From: Candidatus Pelagibacterales bacterium
GTDB taxonomy: Bacteria; Pseudomonadota; Alphaproteobacteria; Rickettsiales; UBA1997
DNA: 8,886 nt
Assembly (NCBI GenBank): GCA_016882165.1
Contig: VHBV01000051.1
Span: forward strand, 1 to 8,886
Reading direction: 5' to 3'
The translations under genes were made by a program, and so were the position numbers. Below, one piece after another: positions 1 to 4,033 of this stretch (its first letter is position 1; every line of letters begins with the position of its first letter). The notes under the pieces are model-generated. The model saw only the letters and a list, made by a program, of their open reading frames with translations. It was not told where the DNA came from and did no database searches.

Positions 1-78
1 CTTATCAATTTTAATTTGAAGTTCTGTTTGTTCGTCAATTAAACGAGTTAGATATGTTTCTTGCATTGTTTCTTCCAT
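1..78 (-). CDS. 5' end of a small phage protein, possibly crAss001_48-related (partial)
   Basis: Only the first 26 codons are in the window; the gene runs off the left edge. The start is MEETMQETYLTRLIDEQTEL, followed by a predicted helix rich in charged residues (QIKIDK). The pattern YLxRLxDExxELxxKIxK resembles the opening of the small helical phage proteins grouped as crAss001_48-related, whose function is unknown; this is recognition by eye on a fragment. The ATG at 78 is chosen because the leader TTAATAACAATAA lies 12 nt upstream (91-103), the same arrangement seen before seven other genes here. There is no Shine-Dalgarno (SD) sequence; the bases just before the ATG are A/T only apart from a single C. 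Gene confidence is good, family confidence is low. Confidence 0.7.
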   Translation of the reverse strand, partial: MEETMQETYLTRLIDEQTELQIKIDK

Positions 79-90
79 TTTGTTATAAAT

Positions 91-103
91 TTATTGTTAT
101 TAA
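91..103 (-). promoter_or_regulatory. leader element TTAATAACAATAA before gene at 78
   Basis: On the minus strand this reads TTAATAACAATAA, identical to the element before the gene at 1953 and one base different from those before 1028, 8127 and 8644. It ends 12 nt upstream of the ATG. No convincing -35 box was found upstream, although TATTAA at the edge of an inverted repeat could act as a -10. Its fixed distance from start codons points to a translation-initiation leader; this is inference. Confidence 0.5.
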
Positions 104-107
104 TTTA

Positions 108-173
108 ATACAGCCCCCTACAAAGAGTTTCCCCTTTAAGCTATCACGACTGGCAAGTTGCCAACCGCTGTAT
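108..173 (-). other. structured intergenic element with 7-bp closing stem
   Basis: On the minus strand ATACAGC (167-173) is the exact complement of GCTGTAT (108-114), closing a 66-nt domain. Inside lie the perfect odd palindrome TGGCAACTTGCCA (151-163), which can fold as a 5-bp stem with a 3-nt loop, and AAAGGGGAAACTCTTT (121-136) with 4-bp arms. The result looks like a multi-stem RNA or a DNA operator. It is visibly richer in G and C than most genes here. The proximal arm ends 4 nt from the leader of the next gene. I do not recognise it as a known riboswitch or ncRNA class. Confidence 0.45.
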
Positions 174-316
174 CTTACCCCTCCCAAAAACCAAAAGAAC
201 GAGTCTTAAGCCTCTTTTCAGATGTAGGGTTGCCAAGCTTATGAGTTTTCCTCCCCTAGCTCGCTTTAATTTCTTAAAGCCGTTTTATTCCACCTGCTTT
301 TGGTATCCTTGTATCT
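174..316 (-). other. non-coding gap with a GAAA-capped hairpin
   Basis: No ORF with a credible start was seen on either strand. Reading the minus strand, the gap opens after the TAG at 317 with AAGGATACCAAAA, which resembles AAGGAATACCAAAA just after the stop codon at 1225. It then holds the perfect hairpin GCTTTAA-GAAA-TTAAAGC (263-280): a 7-bp stem with a GNRA-type tetraloop. A second TTGGCAAC (near 230-240) repeats part of the palindrome at 151-163. The hairpin lacks a following T-run on the minus strand, so it is not a classical terminator for the upstream gene. Confidence 0.4.
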
Positions 317-652
317 CTAACCCTCGCCATAGCCATCGCTAGAGCCAGAGCCATAGCCATCGCCATAGCCATAGCCATAGCCAGAGCCATAGCCAGAGCC
401 ATCGCCATAGCCATAGCCATAGCCATAGCCAGAGCCATCGCCATAGCCATCGCCATAGCCATAGCCATAGCCATAGCCATAGCCAGAGCCATCGCCATAG
501 CCATAGCCATAGCCATAGCCAGAGCCATCGCCAGAGCCATAGCCAGAGCCATAGCCATCGCCATAGCCATAGCCATAGCCAGAGCCATCGCCAGAGCTAT
601 AGCCAGAGCCATAGCCTTTTATTCCTTGATAAATAACATTAAGCTTGCTCAT
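317..652 (-). CDS. Gly-X dipeptide repeat protein (GY/GD/GS), 111 aa
   Basis: After a short unique start (MSKLNVIYQGIK) nearly the whole protein is about 49 Gly-X dipeptides in which X is Tyr, Asp or Ser, ending GYGEG. A looser higher-order pattern, (GY)3-5 then GD and often GS, recurs several times. It has no signal peptide, membrane segment or cysteine. The ATG overlaps the end of the DUF6948 gene by 14 nt (639-652), so translation is probably coupled; no SD is visible. Gly codons are almost all GGC in an otherwise AT-rich neighbourhood, because the DNA is a GGCTAT-type hexamer array. Low-complexity Gly/Tyr chains can be disordered, adhesive or form polyglycine-type sheets, but no function can be assigned. 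The other open frame through this DNA (Ala-Met/Ala-Leu) is a shadow. Confidence 0.7.
   Translation of the reverse strand: MSKLNVIYQGIKGYGSGYSSGDGSGYGYGYGDGYGSGYGSGDGSGYGYGYGYGDGSGYGYGYGYGYGDGYGDGSGYGYGYGYGDGSGYGSGYGYGYGDGYGSGSSDGYGEG
323..616 (-). repeat. hexanucleotide tandem array (GGCTAT/GGCGAT/GGCTCT)n
   Basis: Roughly 49 uninterrupted 6-bp units on the minus strand, all within the Gly-X gene. The unit is GGC plus TAT, GAT or TCT, with AGC replacing GGC in two units and GAG ending the array. Unit length is a multiple of three, so gain or loss of units keeps the frame. Perfect short-unit arrays are prone to slipped-strand change, so length variation between relatives is expected (inference). 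Confidence 0.9.
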
Positions 653-1028
653 TTGTTTTAGCTGAAATAATTGATAACCTTGCTGATTCAGTGCATAATG
701 TTAAAGAATAATCTTCTATAATAACTTTTTCAACAGCAGGTCCAGTTTTTGAATCTTTGGAAATACCACTTATTGCCACGCCTTCATACCAACTTATAGA
801 TTTATCAAGCGGCCTGTGATAGTGTAATCTTCTAGCGTCTTTCAAAATAACACCAGTATCATCGATGGCGACCACTTCGCCAGCATTAATCCCTTCGTTA
901 CGAGTTCTGCAAATAACATATTTACCAATATATCTGTCAAGCAAGTTACCTTGCTTTGTATTTGTATTTTGATTAAACATAGCTGATATTTTTAAAATAT
1001 CACCTAATTTCATTTCATTAATATCCAT
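639..1028 (-). CDS. DUF6948-family phage protein, 129 aa
   Basis: The core, from about residue 33, reads YIGKYVICRTRNEGINAGEV, then VILKDARRLHYHRP, SWYEGVAISGIS and a closing CTESARLSI. This is the pattern I associate with the phage domain DUF6948 (KYVIVRT..aGv..G.v......L.dARRl......l...a..G and a final cTe.A..si); function unknown. An upstream in-frame ATG at 1193 exists, but I chose 1028 (MDINEMKLGD): the DUF core follows it directly, the leader TTAATAACAACAA ends 13 nt before it, and the extra 55 codons would cover an inverted-repeat block. The C terminus (AKTNEQA) overlaps the Gly-X repeat gene by 14 nt. No SD is visible. Family recognition is by eye. Confidence 0.75.
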   Translation of the reverse strand: MDINEMKLGDILKISAMFNQNTNTKQGNLLDRYIGKYVICRTRNEGINAGEVVAIDDTGVILKDARRLHYHRPLDKSISWYEGVAISGISKDSKTGPAVEKVIIEDYSLTLCTESARLSIISAKTNEQA

Positions 1029-1041
1029 ATTTTGTTTATTT

Positions 1042-1061
1042 TTGTTGTTATTAATATAGCA
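1042..1061 (-). promoter_or_regulatory. extended -10 promoter and leader of the DUF6948 gene
   Basis: Minus-strand TGCTATATT (1053-1061) is an extended -10 box, with a poor TTGGAT -35 about 16 bp upstream. It runs straight into the leader TTAATAACAACAA (1042-1054). The -10 shares bases with one arm of the inverted repeat 1056-1109, so binding or folding at the repeat could control the promoter. Confidence 0.4.
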
Positions 1062-1109
1062 AGAGTTCGTTCCTATCCAATAAAGATAAGCTGGTGCGAT
1101 TCTTGCTAT
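1056..1109 (-). other. inverted repeat, 9-bp perfect arms plus inner stem
   Basis: ATAGCAAGA (minus strand, 1101-1109) is perfectly complementary to TCTTGCTAT (1056-1064). Inside, CTTATC and GATAGG can form a second stem with one G-U pair and a loop of about 7 nt, leaving an internal loop between the two stems. It could be an RNA hairpin or an operator with two half-sites about 45 bp apart, since the proximal arm covers the -10 box of the DUF6948 gene. It is too short and lacks the arms of a tRNA. Confidence 0.5.
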
Positions 1110-1118
1110 TTGTATTTT

Positions 1119-1175
1119 CTCGCAATTACAGGCTATGAAAATATTACCAAAACTAGCACCTGTTAGCATTGCGAG
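1119..1175 (-). other. second inverted repeat, 8-bp outer and 5-bp inner stem
   Basis: CTCGCAAT (minus, 1168-1175) pairs with ATTGCGAG (1119-1126). Inside, ACAGG (1159-1163) pairs with CCTGT (1128-1132), and CTA/TAG add three pairs after a small bulge, closing a loop of about 18 nt rich in A and T. Two nested perfect stems in the same 57 nt are unlikely to be chance. No protein reading is needed for this DNA. No known RNA class was recognised. Confidence 0.5.
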
Positions 1176-1179
1176 CCTC

Positions 1180-1201
1180 AAAGCTCCATACATAGAGCTT
1201 T
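1180..1201 (-). terminator. hairpin 23 nt after the RHH gene, possible weak terminator
   Basis: AAAGCTC and GAGCTTT form a perfect 7-bp stem around an 8-nt loop (TATGTATG on the minus strand). It lies 23 nt beyond the stop codon at 1225. There is no T-run after it on the minus strand, so it may instead stabilise the mRNA 3' end or be the first stem of the structured block 1056-1201. Confidence 0.35.
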
Positions 1202-1224
1202 CTTCACACTAATTTTGGTATTCC

Positions 1225-1392
1225 TTAAAACTCCTCTCTAAATTTCTTTGCAAAAAACTTAGAAGGACTAAACTTTTTTAATCGTTTAACTAACTTCATT
1301 TTTTCTGCGACTTCTTTTGGAACGCTGATAGTAATTTTATTAGCTTTTTCCTCTTTTGTTTTTTTTGGTCTTCCTGCTTTTCTTTTTTTCAT
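1225..1392 (-). CDS. ribbon-helix-helix (CopG/Arc-like) DNA-binding protein, 55 aa
   Basis: A very basic start (MKKRKAGRPKKTKEEK) containing an AT-hook-like GRPKK is followed by a predicted beta strand (KITISVP, about residues 19-25), helix A (KEVAEKMKLVKRL), a turn with FSPS and helix B (SKFFAKKFREEF). This is the order of a ribbon-helix-helix repressor, in which the strand pair of a dimer enters the major groove. Its 55 aa are normal for such proteins. It starts 15 bp after the stop of the membrane-anchored gene, but a strong promoter inside that gene's end places the -10 box only 6 nt from the ATG, so the mRNA is probably leaderless. It is the only clear transcription factor here and a candidate for binding the palindromic -35 boxes (inference). 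A small structural partner protein is an alternative. Confidence 0.75.
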   Translation of the reverse strand: MKKRKAGRPKKTKEEKANKITISVPKEVAEKMKLVKRLKKFSPSKFFAKKFREEF

Positions 1393-1398
1393 TTTCTT

Positions 1399-1427
1399 AT
1401 AATATAATTATGTATTTTTATTGTCAA
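1399..1427 (-). promoter_or_regulatory. sigma70 promoter of the leaderless RHH gene
   Basis: The minus strand has a perfect -35 TTGACA (1422-1427), a 17-bp spacer and -10 TATTAT (1399-1404). It lies across the last codons and stop of the gene at 1408-1953. The -10 ends 6 nt before the ATG at 1392, so transcription should begin at or within a base or two of the start codon. The -35 is inside the palindrome TATTGACAATA (1419-1429). Confidence 0.7.
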
Positions 1428-1953
1428 TAACTAAATTTGTTTTCATTAATTTTTCTTCTAGTTTTTTCATTTTTTGGGCGTGTTCATAAATTTCTTTCTT
1501 TCTTTCTTTTTTTCCTTGTTCTGTAAGATAATTTTTTATATTTTCTATTTCTTTTAAAATTTTAGATGCAAAAATCATTTCTGGTTCTATACCTTTTCTT
1601 TCTAAACATTCTACAAAATCATCTTTTTCTCTTTCAGTTAGCCCTGAAATTGAGATAATTGTATATTTAGGATAATAATAATATGACCCTCGCATAGCTG
1701 TATCTCTTAATGTTAAAGTTGTTCCATTTTTATGTTTAAAACGAATATCACAAAAAATGGAAATTTCATTACGGATATTTTTTATTTGTTCTTTAGTAAG
1801 AGGCACTAATTCAAACTCACTTAAATATTTATAAATTGGTTTTTGTTTAATTTTATTTAATCTTTGTGATTCTTGTATTCTTGGAACAAAAAGTGCTGCT
1901 AACATAACCAATGTCATAAAAAATGAAAAAATTACGATTATTATTGGAATCAT
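1408..1953 (-). CDS. membrane-anchored protein of unknown function, 181 aa
   Basis: Residues 2-24 (IPIIIVIFSFFMTLVMLAALFV) form a single hydrophobic segment, most likely an N-terminal anchor; the following PRIQESQRLNKIKQK is basic, suggesting the rest faces the cytoplasm. A middle part, with IRFKHKNGTTLTLRDTA and YYYYPKYTIISISGLTERE, looks like a small mixed alpha/beta domain. The C-terminal third (KILKEIENIKNYLTEQGKKE onward) is a charged helix that may be a coiled coil. I recognise no family. The leader TTAATAACAATAA ends 10 nt upstream of the ATG, and a good promoter stands before it. The end of the gene contains the promoter of the ribbon-helix-helix gene. Confidence 0.7.
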   Translation of the reverse strand: MIPIIIVIFSFFMTLVMLAALFVPRIQESQRLNKIKQKPIYKYLSEFELVPLTKEQIKNIRNEISIFCDIRFKHKNGTTLTLRDTAMRGSYYYYPKYTIISISGLTEREKDDFVECLERKGIEPEMIFASKILKEIENIKNYLTEQGKKERKKEIYEHAQKMKKLEEKLMKTNLVIDNKNT

Positions 1954-1963
1954 ATTTACCTAT

Positions 1964-2014
1964 TTATTGTTATTAATAATTTAATTAAAGTACATAATTT
2001 TATTATTGTCACTA
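1964..2014 (-). promoter_or_regulatory. promoter plus leader, near-copy of the one at 8656-8706
   Basis: -35 GTGACA (2007-2012), 17-bp spacer, -10 TTTAAT (1984-1989), then the leader TTAATAACAATAA (1964-1976) starting about where transcription should begin. Over 46 bp from the -35 it matches the promoter at 8659-8704 at 43 positions by my count. The -35 is a one-arm-mismatched copy of the TATTGACAATA palindrome (2004-2014). It lies directly after the VRR-NUC stop codon. Confidence 0.65.
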
Positions 2015-2015
2015 G

Positions 2016-2594
2016 CTAAATAAAATAGTTTTTTATTTTTTTCAAAATAACATCTCTAAAAAATGTTGGATTGTTTGTTATGTAAGCGTCAAATCCCATT
2101 TTATTAAGTTTTAAAAACCACTCTAGTTGTTCTTCACGAAGATTAATTCCGCTTGGCGCTGCAATTTTTTTTACTTCACAGAATATTGTTTGCGGATAAT
2201 GATTTGGTTTTGAAAAGTGCATACTGCAATCAGGGTATCCCTTGCGACTTCCCTCCGCTTTTTTTCTTTTATACAAAACCATTCTTTGAATTTGACTTAA
2301 TTGTCCGCCAGCGGTGTCTCCATTGTCATTTTGGACAAACTCAAGTTCGTTGCTCATATTTTTTAACTTCATTTCACAAGCCAAAAATTTAAATGACTTG
2401 TAAAAAAACTGCTGCATATCAGTCTCCTTCAATTGAGCCAAGCGATAAATAATTAATTCATCTGCTGTTTTTGGTTGCTTCGGAATATCTTTATTGTAAA
2501 GCAAGTTGATTTTATCGTGCCATTCTTTCGGCACTAAGCTGTCTAACTCTTTTAAGTCAATAAATTTCTGTTCATTATCTTTTACTCTTTCCAT
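2016..2594 (-). CDS. VRR-NUC domain nuclease, 192 aa
   Basis: The C-terminal half carries the VRR-NUC signature, a branch of the PD-(D/E)XK nucleases: KKAEGSRKGYPDCSMHF with the metal ligand D122 in GxPD, then IFCEVKK with E140 and K142, and Q156 in the LREEQLEWF helix, followed by KMGFDAYITNN. In FAN1 and phage stand-alone forms such domains cut branched or flapped DNA, so a role in processing recombination or replication intermediates is likely (family knowledge plus inference). The first about 90 residues are an unrecognised extension beyond the usual stand-alone length. The start overlaps the preceding gene by 13 nt with a GAGG about 7 nt upstream. It is the last gene of the SSB cluster. 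Confidence 0.8.
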   Translation of the reverse strand: MERVKDNEQKFIDLKELDSLVPKEWHDKINLLYNKDIPKQPKTADELIIYRLAQLKETDMQQFFYKSFKFLACEMKLKNMSNELEFVQNDNGDTAGGQLSQIQRMVLYKRKKAEGSRKGYPDCSMHFSKPNHYPQTIFCEVKKIAAPSGINLREEQLEWFLKLNKMGFDAYITNNPTFFRDVILKKIKNYFI

Positions 2595-2881
2595 GCAAAT
2601 CCTCTAAAATATTTTAAATAATTTTCTAAATTCATGCTTGGCTCTTTCTTTAAAGATTTTTCCAAAAAATATTCGTAATATTCAATTACTTCTTTTTTTG
2701 TTGCCTTATATTTAATTGCGTGTTCAATATTGGTCATGGAATAGCAATAATATTCATCAACATCAATACAACCTCCTACTTCGCCAATCCAATACCAATC
2801 GCAATCTTTGAAGTATTTTTTACAAAATAATTTTGCTAAGTCTTCTATTGATCTGTAATAAGCCTTTAATTCTTTATTCAT
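2582..2881 (-). CDS. conserved small phage protein of unknown function, 99 aa
   Basis: The central stretch DWYWIGEVGGCIDVDEYYCY, then SMTNIEHAIKYKATKKEVIEYYEYFLE, matches a pattern I have seen in small phage early proteins (WxGxEIGGxxxxxDYYF...I.yDi.......i..WYdy). No activity is known to me. It is aromatic-rich and soluble, with no membrane segment. Its ATG lies in an 8-nt overlap with the 37-aa gene before it, and its stop overlaps the VRR-NUC start by 13 nt, so it belongs to the same translation-coupled series. Confidence 0.75.
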   Translation of the reverse strand: MNKELKAYYRSIEDLAKLFCKKYFKDCDWYWIGEVGGCIDVDEYYCYSMTNIEHAIKYKATKKEVIEYYEYFLEKSLKKEPSMNLENYLKYFRGFAWKE

Positions 2882-2987
2882 AAAGAACCTTAATTATCTT
2901 TTGTATCAATTCGCTTTGAGTTTCTAAATCATCGCAAACCTTTTCTATCGTTATTTCTGAGTCGTATGTTTTAATTGTTATTTTCAT
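2874..2987 (-). CDS. short hypothetical protein, 37 aa
   Basis: A 37-codon ORF, MKITIKTYDSEITIEKVC, then DDLETQSELIQKIIKVLYE. It suggests a short beta hairpin followed by one amphipathic helix. Support for being real: it ends inside the start of the next gene (ATGAATAA overlap), as most neighbours do, and it fills an otherwise empty gap. AAATAACA stands just before the ATG; no SD is close enough. It resembles small phage proteins with an N-terminal KITI strand, but no function can be given. Confidence 0.55.
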   Translation of the reverse strand: MKITIKTYDSEITIEKVCDDLETQSELIQKIIKVLYE

Positions 2988-3018
2988 TGTTATTTTATAA
3001 TTTAACCTCTTTGACAAA

Positions 3019-3047
3019 AGTATATTGAGAATAAAAATTTTTTAGAA
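3019..3047 (-). promoter_or_regulatory. possible weak promoter before the 37-aa gene
   Basis: On the minus strand TATACT (3019-3024) is a good -10, with TTCTAA (3042-3047) as a poor -35 at 17 bp. The stretch also holds two direct copies of the 9-mer TTTTATTCT (3028-3036 and 3044-3052). This is weak evidence and would subdivide the SSB cluster. Confidence 0.3.
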
Positions 3048-3060
3048 TAAAATTTAAGAT

Positions 3061-3216
3061 TTAAATTGTTTTCCATTTCTCCGCTCGTTTTAAGAATTTA
3101 CTTTTTGGCTCAACTCTTTTTTCTTTCTTACCTTCAAATTCCCATTGCACATTTCCTTCAAAGAAATATGCAAGGATAATTCTATTAAACTCGTCTTTGT
3201 ATTTTTGTATTTTCAT
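3061..3216 (-). CDS. short basic hypothetical protein, 51 aa
   Basis: MKIQKYKDEFNRIILAYFFE, then GNVQWEFEGKKEKRVEPKSK and FLKRAEKWKTI. The first half could be a helix with aromatic faces; the C-terminal half is strongly basic, which would suit nucleic-acid contact, though that is only composition. It begins 2 nt after the SSB stop codon, so it is almost certainly co-translated with SSB. No family was recognised. The 73-bp gap after it, before the 37-aa gene, is AT-rich and holds a possible promoter. Confidence 0.65.
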   Translation of the reverse strand: MKIQKYKDEFNRIILAYFFEGNVQWEFEGKKEKRVEPKSKFLKRAEKWKTI

Positions 3217-3218
3217 AT

Positions 3219-3659
3219 TTAAAAAGGAATTTCATCGTTTTGCATATCGTCATCTTGGGGTTGATAAGCATTTGCTTTTGCTTCATTATGCGAATCAATA
3301 GGTTTACCAGATTTATCTTTTGAGTCCAAAAGCTGCAAATTAGAATTAAATCCTTTTAAAACAATTTCTGTCGTGTATTTTTCAACTCCGTTATTATCAG
3401 TCCATTTTCTGGTTTGCAATTGCCCTTCAATGTAAAGCTTAGTGCCTTTTTTAACATAGTTTTTGACAATTCCTGCTAAAGATCCAAAAGCGACTACCTT
3501 GTGCCATTCGGTTTTTTCTTTTTTCTCGCCAGTTGCTTTATCCTTCCAGCTTTCAGAAGTTGCGATTGAAAAATTGGCAATATCTTCGCCGTTTTGATTT
3601 TGTCTTATTTCGGGGTCATTTCCACAATTTCCCAAAATTATTGCTTTATTTACACTCAT
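3219..3659 (-). CDS. ssb: single-stranded DNA-binding protein (OB fold), 146 aa
   Basis: A full-length bacterial-type SSB. The OB fold covers about residues 1-110: MSVNKAIILGNCGNDPEIR, the ATSESWKDK and TEWHKVVAFG strands, GTKLYIEGQLQTRKWTDNNG and YTTEIVL. A short polar linker leads to the acidic tip DDDMQNDEIPF, which in the family docks partner proteins. It binds single-stranded DNA in replication and recombination. ATSESWKDK..GEKKEKTEWHKVV reads as a proteobacterial type. The tight gene order (3061-3216 begins 2 nt after its stop) and the leader TTAACAATTAA 12 nt upstream, with no SD, tie it to the local expression pattern. A phage Sak4 recombinase typically works with its own SSB, which fits the Sak4-like gene at 6703-7656. 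Confidence 0.95.
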   Translation of the reverse strand: MSVNKAIILGNCGNDPEIRQNQNGEDIANFSIATSESWKDKATGEKKEKTEWHKVVAFGSLAGIVKNYVKKGTKLYIEGQLQTRKWTDNNGVEKYTTEIVLKGFNSNLQLLDSKDKSGKPIDSHNEAKANAYQPQDDDMQNDEIPF

Positions 3660-3671
3660 TTTATTTTTTAT

Positions 3672-3697
3672 TTAATTGTTAAGCTAAGCTAATTATA
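3672..3697 (-). promoter_or_regulatory. possible ssb -10 box and leader
   Basis: Minus-strand TATAAT (3692-3697) is a perfect -10, sitting in the palindrome AATTATAATT (3691-3700) inside the last codons of the upstream membrane-protein gene. The only -35-like hexamer, TTGCTA, is 19 bp upstream, so strength is doubtful. The leader TTAACAATTAA (3672-3682) follows and contains the upstream gene's stop codon. Confidence 0.3.
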
Positions 3698-3873
3698 ATT
3701 CTGACTACTATAAATATAGCAATCAAAACTAGACCAATAAAACCAATCCCACCACAGTGTAATAGAATTGTTTGTCTTAGGTTCAAATCTTTAGTACAGC
3801 GGCCTTTATTCATCATAGTAGATACAAAACCCACTATAAATAAAGCCCCAAAGAATAAAGCAATATAACTCAT
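3679..3873 (-). CDS. small membrane protein with two helices, 64 aa
   Basis: Two hydrophobic segments, about residues 3-21 (YIALFFGALFIVGFVSTMM) and 42-62 (IGFIGLVLIAIFIVVRIIIS), are joined by a polar basic loop NKGRCTKDLNLRQT. With both ends on the same side this is a hairpin membrane protein; the basic loop suggests the loop is cytoplasmic. No family was recognised; small phage membrane proteins of this size include superinfection-exclusion and host-takeover factors, but nothing here specifies that. The leader TTAACAATTAA ends 11 nt before the ATG, and the -35 palindrome TATTGACAATA lies about 50 nt upstream. It is the first gene of the SSB cluster. Confidence 0.7.
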   Translation of the reverse strand: MSYIALFFGALFIVGFVSTMMNKGRCTKDLNLRQTILLHCGGIGFIGLVLIAIFIVVRIIISLA

Positions 3874-3884
3874 TTTTGTTTTAG

Positions 3885-3930
3885 TTAATTGTTAATATTA
3901 AATCAATGGTGATAGCTACTATTGTCAATA
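3885..3930 (-). promoter_or_regulatory. third TTGACA site with TATTGACAATA palindrome
   Basis: A perfect -35 TTGACA (3923-3928) lies in the palindrome TATTGACAATA (3920-3930). The best -10, TTTAAT, is 20 bp away, so spacing is unusual and the promoter may be weak or activator-dependent. The leader TTAACAATTAA (3885-3895) follows. A separate perfect inverted repeat (3927-3950) touches the -35 from upstream. Confidence 0.5.
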
Positions 3931-3950
3931 AACATAAAATTTTGTTTATT
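3927..3950 (-). repeat. perfect 8-bp inverted repeat next to -35
   Basis: AATAAACA and TGTTTATT are exact complements separated by 8 bp. The repeat overlaps the -35 region of the promoter at 3923-3928 by two bases, which suits an operator. It could also be a weak hairpin in a transcript coming from the upstream gene. Confidence 0.4.
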
Positions 3951-3989
3951 TTACACACAGCTACGCCCGTATTATCTCTTAGTTCAATA

Positions 3990-4013
3990 AATTTCTTTTC
4001 AAGGCAAGAAATT
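3990..4013 (-). terminator. hairpin after the possibly NinB-like gene, possible terminator
   Basis: AATTTCTT and AAGAAATT form a perfect 8-bp stem with an 8-nt loop (GCCTTGAA on the minus strand), 20 nt after the stop codon at 4034. It is followed by TATTGAAC, not a real T-run, so any termination would be partial. Position between two gene groups supports the call. Confidence 0.35.
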
Positions 4014-4033
4014 ATATATAGAAATATAAATAG

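Noticed and set aside
274..612. Minus-strand ORF of Ala-Met/Ala-Leu repeats
   Set aside because: It is the second open frame of the same hexamer array; it starts inside the repeat with no unique N terminus or ribosome site, while the Gly-X frame has a unique start coupled to the DUF6948 gene.
323..616. CRISPR array or diversity-generating retroelement region
   Set aside because: There are no spacers between repeats, the unit is 6 bp, and no reverse transcriptase or template repeat is visible; substitutions are not A-specific.
1056..1109. Possible tRNA, because the plus strand has a T-loop-like GGTGCGATTC and a 9-bp end stem
   Set aside because: At 54 nt it is too short, with no anticodon or D arm and no 7-bp/5-bp arm geometry.
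1029..1193. 55-codon N-terminal extension of the DUF6948 protein
   Set aside because: The leader element and the DUF core both point to the start at 1028, and the extension covers inverted repeats. A chance open frame is more likely.
2153..2392. Plus-strand ORF, 79 aa
   Set aside because: It lies antisense within the VRR-NUC gene, with no ribosome site and no recognisable protein features.
3011..3036. Plus-strand TTGACA at 3011-3016 as a promoter
   Set aside because: No good -10 at 16-18 bp and no plus-strand gene downstream.
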